Part shown: positions 45,203 to 54,094 of the stretch, in pieces
How the letters are laid out: every line of letters starts with the position of its first letter
How positions within the stretch are numbered: the stretch's first letter is position 1
Source: Blastococcus sp. DSM 46786
GTDB lineage: Bacteria > Actinomycetota > Actinomycetes > Mycobacteriales > Geodermatophilaceae
DNA length: 64,000 nucleotides
Reading direction: 5' to 3'
Assembly: GCF_900109665.1 (NCBI RefSeq)
Contig: NZ_FOAO01000001.1
Span: 186,001-250,000 of the forward strand
Program-made: the position numbers and the translations under genes
Notes under the pieces: model-generated
The model's input: the letters and a program-made list of their open reading frames with translations, nothing else
Database searches by the model: none
Told to the model about the DNA's origin: nothing

Positions 45203-47935
45203 TTACCGCAACGTGACGATCGCCCGGCCGGCGTTCGTCACCTCGATGGTGCCCCCCTCGAAGTCCATCCGACGCCCACCCGAGACCGCGTACTCGTCCG
45301 AGGTCGGGTAGCCCAGCGCACCGCCCTCGTAGCCGTTCGCGGCCCACGTGTCGTAGAAGCGGCCTCGGATGGCGTGCGCCCCACCGGCCGGCGACCAGTA
45401 GATGCCACCGCCCTGGAACAGCGACATCGCGCCGCCAGTCAACGCCGTCTCATCGCTGACCGGGAGACCGAGGAAGCCGTACTCGTAGCCGGTGGCGGCC
45501 CAGGCACCGAAGATGGGCCCGCGGACGACGCGCGCACCGGTGGCGGCCGACTGGTAGATCGAGCCCCGCTGGAAGTGCTGGACGAGGCCGCCGCCCCCGG
45601 CCGAGGTGCGGAACGCGTCGACCGTGGGCAGCCCCAGATCACCTGCCGCGCCGCCCCAGCGGGCCCAGGCCTGGTCGAGCACCGCGGGCACGCTGTGCGC
45701 ACCGGTCCCCTCCGACCAGTAGATCGAGCCGCGCTGGAACGTGGTGACCGTCCCGGTCCCGCCCGACGCCGCCGTGGCATCCGCGGTCGGGTATCCGAGC
45801 GGCCCGTTCTCGTAGCCCTGCGCGGCCCAGGCCGTGTAGGTGGGGCCCGACACGTTGTGCAGGCCCGTACCCGCCGACCAGTAGAGGTTGCCCCGCTGGA
45901 GGTGGGCCGCCCGGCCGCCCGTCGCAGTGGTGAACTCGTCCGTCGTCGGGAAGCCGAGCGGGCCACCCGGCCCACCTCGGGCAGCCAGGCCTGCGGCCAG
46001 GTCCGTCCCCAGCCAGCGGGCGCCGGTCGACCGGGAGACGTAGATGCTGCCGCCCTGGAAGTCGCTCTGCTCGCCGCCGGCCACGGCCTGGACGTCTGTG
46101 ATCGGGTAGCCGAGGCGGCCGGTCTCGTAGCCCTGCCGCGCCCAGAGGTCGTACACCGCACCGCGGATGATCTGCGGTCCCGTGGTCGAGGAGGTGTACA
46201 CGGCACCACCGGCGAAGACCTGGAAGGACCCCGTCCGCGTGCGCCCCACGTCCGAGGCGGGGAAGCCCAGGACGCCGGTCGTACCACCTGCGGCCAGCCA
46301 CTTCTCCCGGAACGGGTCGGTGACGATCCGCGCACCGTGCGCGGCGGACTCGTAGATCGATCCGCCGGCGAACTCCTGGTAGGCGCCCCCGGTGATGGAC
46401 GTCCGGGCACCGATGGGCATCCCCAGGGCACCGGTCTCGTAGCCGGAGCGGGCCCACGCCGTGTAGATGGGACCACGCAGCGCATGTCCTCCACCGGACG
46501 GCGACCAGTAGATCGCCCCACCCTGGAAGACGCTGAACTCACCGGATGACAGGCTCCGGACGTCACTGACCGGGAAGCCCATCGGGCCGCCCTCGTAGCC
46601 CTGGCGGGCCCAGGCCTCGTAGACGTGGCCGCGGACCGACCAGGCGCCCGTCGCTGCCGACCAGTAGATGGCACCGCCCTGGAAGCTGCTCACATACCCG
46701 CCGGGGACCTTCGTCTCGTCGCCGGTCGGATAGCCCAGCCAGCCCGTCTCGTACCCCTGTTTGGCCCACTTCTCGTAGATGCCACCGCGGATGAAGTGCG
46801 CGCCGGTCGCCGGCGACCAGTAGATCGCCCCACCCTGGAAGAGGGAGAAGTAGCCACCGGGCAACGCGACCTCGTCGCTGGTCGGGAACCCGAGCAGGCT
46901 GTACTCGTACCCGAGCTCGGCCCACTTGGCGTAGATCCCGCCGCGGACGGCGTGGGCACCGCTGGCCTGGGACCAGTAGATGGCACCCCCCTGGTAGGGC
47001 TGCAGGCACCCGCCGTCCCTGGCCGTGCAGGTGACGTCCCCGGTCGGGGCGCCCAGGTAGCTGCTCGCACCACCCATGGCCAGGTACTTCTCGGCGACCG
47101 ACGCCCCACCGCTGTGCTGGGTCGAGCCGAACCAGTCGGTGAAGTAGCTGTAGAAGTTCCGGTTGCCGTAGGACGAGCAGGTGTCGCCCGTCCCGTACCC
47201 GGCGTTCAGAGACGCCTGGTTCGGCACGTAGGGGGTGTAGTTGTAGAGGCCGGCGGTCGCCTGGTTCTCGATGTAGATGGTCCGGCCACCGCAGCTGGGC
47301 TTGTTCGGGTAGTAGGCGATGTAGTTGTTCATGTGCGCTACGTAGCCGTACCTGGTCGGGTTCGCCTGATAGTTCTTGAACTGCCGGGCCGCCATGTAGA
47401 CCTGGTTGTAGAAGCCGTTGTAGGTGGCGTCGCACGTTCCGCCGGTGTTGTCCGGGCAGCCGTAACCCATGGCGCGGCTGTAGGACTTGGTGGTGGGGCT
47501 GCTCGCCGTCACCAGGCCCATCTCCTTCTGCAGCGTCACCAGCAGCACCTGCGGGTTGACGCCGCAGGCGGAGGCGACCTTGGAGATGATCGAGGCAGCG
47601 CTCTCCCAGCCGGCGCCGGTGTAGGTGCGCGGGCACCTGCTGTCCGCCGACCGGGTGTACGTCGCCATCCCGTACCGGCTCAGGCAGAGGTCACCCGCCG
47701 TGCAGTTGCGCCCCTTCAGATCGAGGAACGCCTGGATCTCGGCGACGTCCATCGATGACGTGTCGTAGAAGACCCCGTCGGAGATGATGTTGGCCGGGTT
47801 GAAGCGGCCGAGGTCCGCGGCGTTCGTGAAGCCCTCGGGAGGGGTCTCCCGCTCGGCGCCGACGAGCAGCATCGTCAGCATCGCAGCGAGGCCCACCGCC
47901 AGCAGGACGGCACGCATCGGACGGGTGCGGGTCAC
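45203..47935 (-). CDS. Secreted LGFP-repeat surface protein
   Basis: 910 residues. A signal peptide or anchor (RAVLLAVGLAAMLTMLLVG) is at about 8-27. Next comes an approximately 240-residue globular domain common in actinobacterial surface proteins: AEIQAFLDLKGRNC, ESAASIISKVASACGVNPQV, LVTLQKEMGLVT, and AMGYGCPDNTGG, with many Tyr, Cys and Asn. From about residue 280 to the end run twelve LGFP repeats with cores such as LGFPTSDE, LGYPTGDE and LGFPASDV. LGFP repeats are thought to hold proteins to the cell wall. The GTG start overlaps the stop of the small exported protein before it (GTGA). Confidence 0.85.
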   Translation of the reverse strand: MTRTRPMRAVLLAVGLAAMLTMLLVGAERETPPEGFTNAADLGRFNPANIISDGVFYDTSSMDVAEIQAFLDLKGRNCTAGDLCLSRYGMATYTRSADSRCPRTYTGAGWESAASIISKVASACGVNPQVLLVTLQKEMGLVTASSPTTKSYSRAMGYGCPDNTGGTCDATYNGFYNQVYMAARQFKNYQANPTRYGYVAHMNNYIAYYPNKPSCGGRTIYIENQATAGLYNYTPYVPNQASLNAGYGTGDTCSSYGNRNFYSYFTDWFGSTQHSGGASVAEKYLAMGGASSYLGAPTGDVTCTARDGGCLQPYQGGAIYWSQASGAHAVRGGIYAKWAELGYEYSLLGFPTSDEVALPGGYFSLFQGGAIYWSPATGAHFIRGGIYEKWAKQGYETGWLGYPTGDETKVPGGYVSSFQGGAIYWSAATGAWSVRGHVYEAWARQGYEGGPMGFPVSDVRSLSSGEFSVFQGGAIYWSPSGGGHALRGPIYTAWARSGYETGALGMPIGARTSITGGAYQEFAGGSIYESAAHGARIVTDPFREKWLAAGGTTGVLGFPASDVGRTRTGSFQVFAGGAVYTSSTTGPQIIRGAVYDLWARQGYETGRLGYPITDVQAVAGGEQSDFQGGSIYVSRSTGARWLGTDLAAGLAARGGPGGPLGFPTTDEFTTATGGRAAHLQRGNLYWSAGTGLHNVSGPTYTAWAAQGYENGPLGYPTADATAASGGTGTVTTFQRGSIYWSEGTGAHSVPAVLDQAWARWGGAAGDLGLPTVDAFRTSAGGGGLVQHFQRGSIYQSAATGARVVRGPIFGAWAATGYEYGFLGLPVSDETALTGGAMSLFQGGGIYWSPAGGAHAIRGRFYDTWAANGYEGGALGYPTSDEYAVSGGRRMDFEGGTIEVTNAGRAIVTLR
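45206..47100 (-). repeat. Tandem LGFP coding repeats, twelve units
   Basis: The DNA repeats with a period near 156-160 bp, each unit encoding about 52 residues with a FQGGAIYWS segment and an LG[FYLM]P core. Unit sequences have drifted, so this is an old protein repeat and not a recent DNA duplication. Confidence 0.8.
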
Positions 47936-48531
47936 GGGACCACCACCGAGAACCACTGCGACTCGCCGTTGGCCGCGGGCGATTCATAGCTGACCATCGC
48001 GGTCCACTCCCCCGCGTCCAACTCCCCGCCGGGGATCGACATCCGCCCGCAGGTCGTGGTGCTCGCATCTGCGGAGCCCTTGGACGAGGCGGTGTGCTCG
48101 GCGAGCCCCTGCGCCACCGTCAGGGTGCAGGTGCCACCGGACTCGATCACGCCGGCCACCACCGCGCCGACGACGATCGCCGAGGAGTCGGCGTCCCAGC
48201 CGGAGTAGGTCTGCCGTACGAGGACCTCGACGGGATCCCCGACGGGACGCGGGGCGCTGGTCGAGGCCGGGGCCTGCGACGTCTCCCCGTCGGCGTCGGC
48301 GTCGGCGGAGCCGCCCGCGTCGGCCGGCCCGCCGGTGTCCGCCGGTTCCTGCTCGCCCCCCGAGGCGTCCTCCGGGGTGGCCGGGGCACCGGCCGCGGGG
48401 GTGCCGGCGGGCTGAGCGTCCGAGGCGTCGGAGCCGCCCACCGAACGGGCGGCGAACGCCACGCCGACGACCACGGCGGCGGCCAGGGCCACCAACGCGG
48501 CCCAGCGCACGATCTTCACGGACGAGGACAT
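47932..48531 (-). CDS. Small exported protein with Ala/Asp-rich linker
   Basis: 199 residues that I do not recognise. One transmembrane helix or signal at about 9-30 (WAALVALAAAVVVGVAFAA), a low-complexity linker of Ala, Asp, Gly and Pro to about residue 95, then a beta-sandwich-like domain (EVLVRQTYSGWDADSSAIVV, GTCTLTVAQGL, TTTCGRMSIPGGEL) with two cysteines likely paired. The ATG at 48531 has GGGAG five bases upstream. It is the first gene of the minus-strand run and is coupled to the LGFP gene, so the two may act together at the surface. Confidence 0.7.
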   Translation of the reverse strand: MSSSVKIVRWAALVALAAAVVVGVAFAARSVGGSDASDAQPAGTPAAGAPATPEDASGGEQEPADTGGPADAGGSADADADGETSQAPASTSAPRPVGDPVEVLVRQTYSGWDADSSAIVVGAVVAGVIESGGTCTLTVAQGLAEHTASSKGSADASTTTCGRMSIPGGELDAGEWTAMVSYESPAANGESQWFSVVVP

Positions 48532-48722
48532 CCACACTCCCAGGACGAGCGACGATCCGGCCGGCGCTCGATCGCCGGCCCTCGCCAGCGGCCCGGAGGG
48601 TCGGATCCGCAACCTGGCCGCGCTGGCACGTTACGTCACCGGGCGAACACTCTGCGGGAGGACACGGCTTCGACGGAGCGTCATCGGGCACAGGCACGCA
48701 GCCCGTCCGCTGGGCTCCCCGG

Positions 48723-48742
48723 CCGGCGCGCTCACGCGCCGG
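48723..48742 (-). terminator. Hairpin downstream of the acyl-CoA dehydrogenase gene
   Basis: CCGGCGCG and CGCGCCGG form a perfect 8-bp stem around CTCA, 38 nt after the gene's stop on the minus strand. No T-tract. Confidence 0.45.
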
Positions 48743-48779
48743 TGGACACGCCGCGCGCCGGCGTCCGGCAGGAGGTGGG

Positions 48780-49934
48780 TCAGCGCAGCAGGCTGCGGGC
48801 GATCACCATGCGCTGCACCTGGTTGGTGCCCTCGTAGATCTGGGTGATCTTCGCGTCGCGCATCATGCGCTCGACCGGGAAGTCCTGGGTGTAGCCGGCC
48901 CCGCCGAACAACTGGACGGCATCGGTGGTCACCTGCATCGCGACATCGGAGGCGAACGCCTTGGCCGATGCCGAGACCCGGGTCACGTCGGACCGGCCCT
49001 GCTCACCCGCGGCCGCGGCGACGTAGACCAGGTGGCGGGCCGCCTGGATCTTCATCTCCATGTCGGCCAGCACGAACTGCACGCCCTGGAACTCGCTGAC
49101 GGCCTTGCCGAACTGCTTGCGCTCCTTGACGTAGGCCACGGAGGCGTCCAGCGCCCCCTGCGCGACGCCGACCGCTTGGGCGCCGATGGTGGGCCGGGTG
49201 AAGTCCAGGGTGCGCAGCGCGGTCTTGAAGCCGGTGCCCGGCGCGCCGATGATCCGATCGGCCGGGATGGTGCAGTCGGTGAAGTAGAGCTCGCGGGTGG
49301 GCGAGCCCTTGATCCCCATCTTCCGCTCCTTGGGCCCCACGGCGAAGCCCGGGTCGTCGCGGTGCACCGCGAAGGCGGAGATGCCGTTGGCACCCTTCCC
49401 CGGGTCGGTGACGGCCATGACCGTGTACCACTCGGAGACACCGGAGTTCGTGATCCAGGCCTTGGTGCCGTTCAGCACCCAACTGTCGCCCTCGAGGCGG
49501 GCGCGGGTCTTCATGGCGGCGGCGTCGGAGCCCGCCTCGCGCTCCGAGAGTCCGTAGCTGATCATCGCCTCGCCGGCGGCGATGGGCGCGAGCACCTTCT
49601 GCTTTAGGTCCTCGGACGCGGAGAGGATCACCGGCATCGAGCCGAGCTTGTTGACCGCCGGGATCAGCGAGGCGCTCATGTCGACGCGGGCCACCTCCTC
49701 GATCACGATGCAGGTCGCGAGCGCGTCGGCACCCTCACCGCCGTAGGCCTCGGGGATGTGGGTGGCGTGGAAGCCCGCCGCGGTCAGCGCCTTCTGCGCC
49801 TCGATCGGGTAGCGCGATTCGGCGTCCACCTCCGCGGCGTACGGAGCGATCTCCCGCTCGGCGATGTCGCGCACCGCCGCCCGGATCGCCTCGTGCTCCT
49901 CGGTCAACGCGTACAGCCCGCTGTTCGTACCCAC
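48780..49934 (-). CDS. Acyl-CoA dehydrogenase (FadE25-like)
   Basis: Flavoenzyme for the first oxidation in fatty-acid or branched-acyl-CoA breakdown. 384 residues, typical length. Motifs: FHATHIPEAYGGEGADALA, ISYGLSEREAGSDAAAMKT (flavin and substrate contact), LNGTKAWITNSGVS, and QLFGGAGYTQDFPVERMMRD followed by ITQIYEGTNQVQRMVIAR with the catalytic Glu. The GTG start follows TACGAT by seven bases. fadE25 (Rv3274c) lies next to purE and purK in M. tuberculosis as well. Confidence 0.93.
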   Translation of the reverse strand: MGTNSGLYALTEEHEAIRAAVRDIAEREIAPYAAEVDAESRYPIEAQKALTAAGFHATHIPEAYGGEGADALATCIVIEEVARVDMSASLIPAVNKLGSMPVILSASEDLKQKVLAPIAAGEAMISYGLSEREAGSDAAAMKTRARLEGDSWVLNGTKAWITNSGVSEWYTVMAVTDPGKGANGISAFAVHRDDPGFAVGPKERKMGIKGSPTRELYFTDCTIPADRIIGAPGTGFKTALRTLDFTRPTIGAQAVGVAQGALDASVAYVKERKQFGKAVSEFQGVQFVLADMEMKIQAARHLVYVAAAAGEQGRSDVTRVSASAKAFASDVAMQVTTDAVQLFGGAGYTQDFPVERMMRDAKITQIYEGTNQVQRMVIARSLLR

Positions 49935-49941
49935 GGGTTCG

Positions 49942-49947
49942 ATCGTA
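49942..49947 (-). promoter_or_regulatory. Putative leaderless promoter of the acyl-CoA dehydrogenase gene
   Basis: TACGAT on the minus strand, seven bases before the GTG at 49934, in the 23-nt gap after purE. The gene can therefore be transcribed separately from purK-purE. Confidence 0.5.
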
Positions 49948-49957
49948 GGACGTCCGA

Positions 49958-50464
49958 CTACCCGCCGGTAGCGAGACGCTCCTGGAGGGTGAGGTCCCGG
50001 GCGACGACGCTGTCGGCGAGCTCGGCCTGGAACCGCTCGACCCGGCTCCGCAGCTCCGCGTCGCCGGCGGCGAGGATGCGCACCGCGAGCAGCCCGGCGT
50101 TGCGGCCGCCGCCGATGCCCACGGTGGCCACAGGCACGCCGGCGGGCATCTGCACGATCGAGAGCAGGCTGTCCAGCCCGTCGAGCCGGTCCAGCGGGCG
50201 CGGCACGCCGATCACCGGCAGCGGCGTGGCCGCAGCGACCATGCCCGGGAGGTGGGCGGCCCCGCCGGCGCCGGCGACGATCACCCGCAGCCCGCGGCCG
50301 GCGGCGGCCTCGGCGTAGTCGAGCATCCGGCGGGGTGTGCGGTGCGCGGAGAGGACGTGGGCCTCCCAGGCGACGCCGAACTCCGCCAGCGCCTCGGCGG
50401 CGGGCTGCATCGTGGGCCAGTCGGAGTCGCTGCCCATGACGATGCCGACGACCGGGTCGCTCAT
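49958..50464 (-). CDS. purE: N5-carboxyaminoimidazole ribonucleotide mutase
   Basis: Class I PurE of purine synthesis, moving the carboxyl group of N5-CAIR to give CAIR. 168 residues: [34 protein letters not shown] with the active-site His, [19 protein letters not shown], and [20 protein letters not shown]. It begins 10 nt after the purK stop, forming a purK-purE operon. Confidence 0.97.
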   Translation of the reverse strand: MSDPVVGIVMGSDSDWPTMQPAAEALAEFGVAWEAHVLSAHRTPRRMLDYAEAAAGRGLRVIVAGAGGAAHLPGMVAAATPLPVIGVPRPLDRLDGLDSLLSIVQMPAGVPVATVGIGGGRNAGLLAVRILAAGDAELRSRVERFQAELADSVVARDLTLQERLATGG

Positions 50465-50474
50465 GCCCTGCTCC

Positions 50475-51686
50475 TCAGTGCTCGGGGTCGTGCGCGAAGG
50501 CGAAAGCGGGGTCCACAACCCCGTCGGCCAGGTAGCGGGCGGCGGCGACCGCCCGCGCCCGCACCTCGGCGAGGTCGGTGCCGAGGGCGGTCACGTGGCC
50601 GAGCTTGCGCCCCGGGCGCTGGGTCTTGCCGTACCAGTGCAGCTTCACGTCGGGCCAGTGCGCCATGAAGTGGTGGATCCGCTCGTCCAGCGCAGGTCCG
50701 GACCAGTCTTCCTCCGCGGCCGCACCGCCGAGCACGTTGGCCATCACCACGACCGGGGCGACCATCTCCGTGGAGCCCAGCGGGTAGTCGAGGACGGCGC
50801 GCAGGTGCTGCTCGAACTGACTGGTGCGCGCGCCCTCGATGCTCCAGTGCCCGGAGTTGTGCGGCCGCATCGCCAGCTCGTTGACCAGCACCCCGTCGGC
50901 GGTCTGGAAGAGCTCGACGGCGAGCATGCCCACGACGCCGAGCCGGTCGGCGATCCGCACCGCCAGCTCCTGGGCCGCGGTGGCCAGCTCGTCGGAGAGC
51001 CCGGGGGCGGGCGCGTACACCTCGGCGCAGACGCCGTCGCGCTGCACCGTCTCGACCACCGACCACACCGCGACCTGGCCGAACGGCGACCGCGCGACCT
51101 GCGCCGACAGCTCGCGCACCATGGCCACCCGCTGCTCGGCCAGCAGGGTGCCGTGCCGCTCCAGCATCTCGGCGGCGGCTCCCGCGTCTCCGACGACGAA
51201 CACGCCCTTGCCGTCGTACCCGCCGCGCGGGGTCTTGAGCACCACGGGCCAGCCGTGCGCCTCGGCGAAGGCGGCGACGTCGGCGGCGGAGCGGACCTCC
51301 GCCCAGGCCGGCTGCGGCTCCCCCGCCCCCGCGAGCGCGCGGCGCAGCACCAGCTTGTCCTGCGCGTGGACGAGCGCCTCCGGGCCGGGGGCGACGCGGG
51401 TGCCCTCCTCGACCAGCGTGCGCAGGTGCTCGGTGGGCACGTGCTCGTGGTCGAAGGTGACCACCGTGGCGCCGTCGGCCAGCACCCGCAGGTCACCCAG
51501 GTCGCGGTGGTCGCCGTACCGGACATCCGCCGCCACGAGGGCCGCGGACTCCTCGGGGTTGGCGGCCAGCACCCGCAGCGACTGCCCGAGCGCGACGGCG
51601 GCCTGGTGCGTCATGCGGGCGAGCTGGCCGCCGCCGACCATGGCGACGACGGGCAGGCCGGTGTGCGGGTGCAGGGCGGCAGACAT
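50475..51686 (-). CDS. purK: N5-carboxyaminoimidazole ribonucleotide synthase
   Basis: ATP-grasp enzyme making N5-CAIR from AIR, bicarbonate and ATP; its product goes to PurE. 403 residues: [58 protein letters not shown] (ATP loop), [20 protein letters not shown], and [20 protein letters not shown] with the conserved metal ligands. The ATG at 51686 was chosen; TAGCCT lies 10 bases upstream, so the leader is very short. Confidence 0.97.
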   Translation of the reverse strand: MSAALHPHTGLPVVAMVGGGQLARMTHQAAVALGQSLRVLAANPEESAALVAADVRYGDHRDLGDLRVLADGATVVTFDHEHVPTEHLRTLVEEGTRVAPGPEALVHAQDKLVLRRALAGAGEPQPAWAEVRSAADVAAFAEAHGWPVVLKTPRGGYDGKGVFVVGDAGAAAEMLERHGTLLAEQRVAMVRELSAQVARSPFGQVAVWSVVETVQRDGVCAEVYAPAPGLSDELATAAQELAVRIADRLGVVGMLAVELFQTADGVLVNELAMRPHNSGHWSIEGARTSQFEQHLRAVLDYPLGSTEMVAPVVVMANVLGGAAAEEDWSGPALDERIHHFMAHWPDVKLHWYGKTQRPGRKLGHVTALGTDLAEVRARAVAAARYLADGVVDPAFAFAHDPEH

Positions 51687-51745
51687 GGTGCCCCGAAGGC
51701 TAGCCGGGAGCTCTGCACGCCCCGATCGCCGTGCCGGATCCTCCG

Positions 51746-51751
51746 TAGGAT
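51746..51751 (+). promoter_or_regulatory. Putative leaderless promoter of gtrA-neuA
   Basis: TAGGAT ends six bases before the GTG at 51758. It would drive gtrA and, by overlap, neuA. Confidence 0.5.
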
Positions 51752-51757
51752 GCGGGC

Positions 51758-52246
51758 GTGGCCCCCCTCGCGCAGCTGCGCCGGCTCGTGCGCGACGGCC
51801 CTGGCCGGCTGGTGCGCGAGCTCGGCGCCTTCGGCGTCGTCGGCGCGGTGTGCTTCCTGGTCGACGTCGGCCTGTTCCAGCTGCTCTACGCCCAGGTGGG
51901 GCTCGGGGCGGTGACGTCGAAGCTGCTGGCGAGTCTCGTCTCGATGTCGCTCGCTTTCGTCGGGCACCGGTTCTGGTCCTTCTCCGACCGCGCCCGCACC
52001 GGCCTGCGGCGGGAGTACGCCCTGTTCCTCCTGGTGAACGCCGCGGCGCTGCTGCTGGGCCTGGCCGTCATCGGCTTCGTCCGCTACCCGCTCGGGCAGG
52101 AGGGCGCCCTGGTGCTGCAGGGCGCCAACCTGTTCTCCATCGCGCTCGGCACGGTGGTTCGCTTCCTCGCGTACCGGCGGTGGGTCTTCGTGGCCGAGTC
52201 CTCGCCGACCCCCGCTCGGCCGCCGGTCGCCGAGGAGGTCCGGTGA
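51758..52246 (+). CDS. GtrA-family membrane protein
   Basis: 162 residues with four transmembrane segments (LGAFGVVGAVCFLVDVGLFQ, SKLLASLVSMSLAFVGHRFW, ALFLLVNAAALLLGLAVIGF, and a last one ending LAYRRWVFVAES). The conserved FWSFSD and YRRWVF elements identify GtrA. It is the homologue of Rv3277, next to purK in mycobacteria. The stop overlaps the neuA start (GTGA), so this conserved gene has become coupled to a sialic-acid gene. Confidence 0.85.
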   Translation: MAPLAQLRRLVRDGPGRLVRELGAFGVVGAVCFLVDVGLFQLLYAQVGLGAVTSKLLASLVSMSLAFVGHRFWSFSDRARTGLRREYALFLLVNAAALLLGLAVIGFVRYPLGQEGALVLQGANLFSIALGTVVRFLAYRRWVFVAESSPTPARPPVAEEVR

Positions 52247-52947
52247 CCGGGTCGGCGCCCGACCGCCGGACCGTCGCGGTCGTCCCGGCCCGGGCCGGTT
52301 CCCGGGGTCTGCCGGGGAAGAACCTCATGACCGTCGGGGGCTCGTCCCTGGTGGCACGCGCCGTCCGCAGCGCGCGGGAGGCCGGCATCGAGCAGGTCGT
52401 CGTCAGCACCGACGGGCCGGACATCGCCGCCGAGGCCGAGCGGCTGGGGGCGACGGTCGTCCGGCGGCCGGTGGAGCTGTCGACCGGCAGCAGCCGGACG
52501 GTGTCCGCGTTGCTGCACGTGGCGCGGGCACTCGATCTGCCCGACGACGCGACGGTCGTCCTCCTGCAGCCGACGTCCCCGCTGCGGACGTCCGGCGACG
52601 TCCGCGCCGTCCTCGAGCGGCACGCGCTGGGCGACGTGCGCACGACCCTCACCGTGACCCCCGCCGAGCACCACCCCTACAAGCAGCTGCTGGTCGCACC
52701 GGACGGCTCCGCCCGCCCGGTCCGGACCTGGCCGGACCTGGAGGCCCCCCGGCAGGAGCTGCCCGAGGCGCTGCGGATCAACGGCGCCGTCTACGCCACC
52801 GCCCTGGGCGCCATGCGCGCCGCGGACGCCGTCATCGTCCCCGACGTGGCAGCGATCCCGATGCCCGCCGAGCGGAGCATCGACGTCGACACCCGGGACG
52901 ATCTCGAGCGGGTCCGGCGGGCGGCGCGCGACCTCGGCGAGGCCTGA
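52243..52947 (+). CDS. neuA: CMP-sialic acid (nonulosonate) synthetase
   Basis: Predicted to activate sialic acid with CTP. 234 residues. The cytidylyltransferase loop VVPARAGSRGLPGKNLMTVG is at 13-32; QVVVSTDGPDIAAEAERLGA, VVLLQPTSPLRTSGDVRAVL, and INGAVYATALGAMRA are NeuA family blocks; the C-terminal SIDVDTRDDLERVRR holds the metal-binding Asp pair. It converges on neuC with eight bases between stops. The family also includes activators of legionaminic or pseudaminic acid; the choice of Neu5Ac is inferred from the accompanying neuC. Confidence 0.85.
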   Translation: MTGSAPDRRTVAVVPARAGSRGLPGKNLMTVGGSSLVARAVRSAREAGIEQVVVSTDGPDIAAEAERLGATVVRRPVELSTGSSRTVSALLHVARALDLPDDATVVLLQPTSPLRTSGDVRAVLERHALGDVRTTLTVTPAEHHPYKQLLVAPDGSARPVRTWPDLEAPRQELPEALRINGAVYATALGAMRAADAVIVPDVAAIPMPAERSIDVDTRDDLERVRRAARDLGEA

Positions 52948-52954
52948 GCGCGGT

Positions 52955-54094
52955 TCAGCGGTCGACGAACCGCTTCTGCAGCGGCAGCCCCCACACCGCG
53001 TCGTCGCGCAGCAGCGACACGATGCGCCCCGCGGCCCCCACCGAGCCGAAGTGCTCTTCCGCCGGGGTCCGGCCCTGCGACCTGGCCCGGCGGACGGCGG
53101 CCGCGATCTCCCCGGCCCGCGCCTCGACGTGCTGGACCGAGGTCGCCGGGGACCTCCCGTTCTGCCGCGATCCGACGTCCACGGCGGGGGTCCCGAGCAC
53201 CGGGGCCTCGCGCACCCCGCTGCTGGAGTTGCCGATGATCACCTCGGCGTGCCGGAGCAGGGTCAGGTACGCGGCGAAGCGCATCGACGGCAACCGCACG
53301 ATGCCCGGTCGCCCGTCCAGGCGCTCCAGCGCAGCCCGGATGTCCGGCGTGCCCTCGTCGTTGTTGGGATCGATGACCACCCAGGAGCCCCCCAGCTCCA
53401 GCACGGCGTCGACGAGTTCCTCGGCCTGCCGGCGGTTGGTGCCGGCCTCCGTCGTGACGGGGTGCATGGCGATGATCCCGTACGGCGGGTCGGGCGTCGC
53501 GTACCGCGCGCGCACCGGTCCCAGCGGGCTGGCCGCGGCGACGGCGAGCGCGTCGGCTTCCGGACTGCCCACGACGAAGATGCGGTCCTCGTCCTCCCCC
53601 AGCTGCAGCACCCGGGCGCAGGCTTGCTCGTTGGCGACGAAGTGGACGTGCGCCTGCTTGGTCAGCGAGTGCCGGATGGAGTCGTCGATCGTCCCGGACA
53701 CCTCTCCGCCTTCCACGTGGGCGACCCGCGTGTTGGTGAGGCTGCCGGCCAGCCCGCCGGCCAGCGCCTCCACGCGGTCGCCGTGCACGAGCACCATGTC
53801 GGCGGACTCGGCGAGCAGCAGCCGGGCGATGGAGTTGAGGCTGTTGGCGAGGACCAGGGCCATCGGCTCGTCCTCCACCTGGTTGGGGACGTGGTGGACG
53901 TGCCGCAGCCCGGCGCGCTCGATCTCCCGCACGGTGTAGCCGTAGCGGTGCAGCAGGTGCATGCCGGTGACGACGAGGGAGAACTCGACGTCGGGCGCCT
54001 CCTGCAGGCCGAGGAAGACGTCGCGCATCTTGCCGAAATCGGCGCGCGTGCCGGTGATCCCGATGATCCGGCGGGCAGGGGCCGGCTCGGTCAT
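52955..54094 (-). CDS. neuC: UDP-N-acetylglucosamine 2-epimerase, hydrolysing
   Basis: Predicted to convert UDP-GlcNAc to ManNAc and UDP, the first step to sialic acid. 379 residues with NeuC-type motifs: IGITGTRADFGKMRDVFLG, SLVVTGMHLLHRYGYTV, DMVLVHGDRVEALAGGLAG, VAHVEGGEVSGTIDDSIRH (the GEVxxTxDDxxR core), HVHFVANEQACARVLQLGE, IIAMHPVTTEAGTNRRQAE and EVIIGNSSSGVREAPVLG. Its ATG overlaps the neuB stop (ATGA), so the two are coupled. A legionaminic-type GDP/UDP-diacetylbacillosamine epimerase is possible but the other enzymes for that route are missing here. Confidence 0.85.
   Translation of the reverse strand: MTEPAPARRIIGITGTRADFGKMRDVFLGLQEAPDVEFSLVVTGMHLLHRYGYTVREIERAGLRHVHHVPNQVEDEPMALVLANSLNSIARLLLAESADMVLVHGDRVEALAGGLAGSLTNTRVAHVEGGEVSGTIDDSIRHSLTKQAHVHFVANEQACARVLQLGEDEDRIFVVGSPEADALAVAAASPLGPVRARYATPDPPYGIIAMHPVTTEAGTNRRQAEELVDAVLELGGSWVVIDPNNDEGTPDIRAALERLDGRPGIVRLPSMRFAAYLTLLRHAEVIIGNSSSGVREAPVLGTPAVDVGSRQNGRSPATSVQHVEARAGEIAAAVRRARSQGRTPAEEHFGSVGAAGRIVSLLRDDAVWGLPLQKRFVDR

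Noticed and set aside
45206-47100. Regular DNA repeats that might be taken for a CRISPR or satellite array
   Set aside because: The period of about 156 bp is in frame and encodes LGFP protein repeats; units are diverged and there are no spacers.
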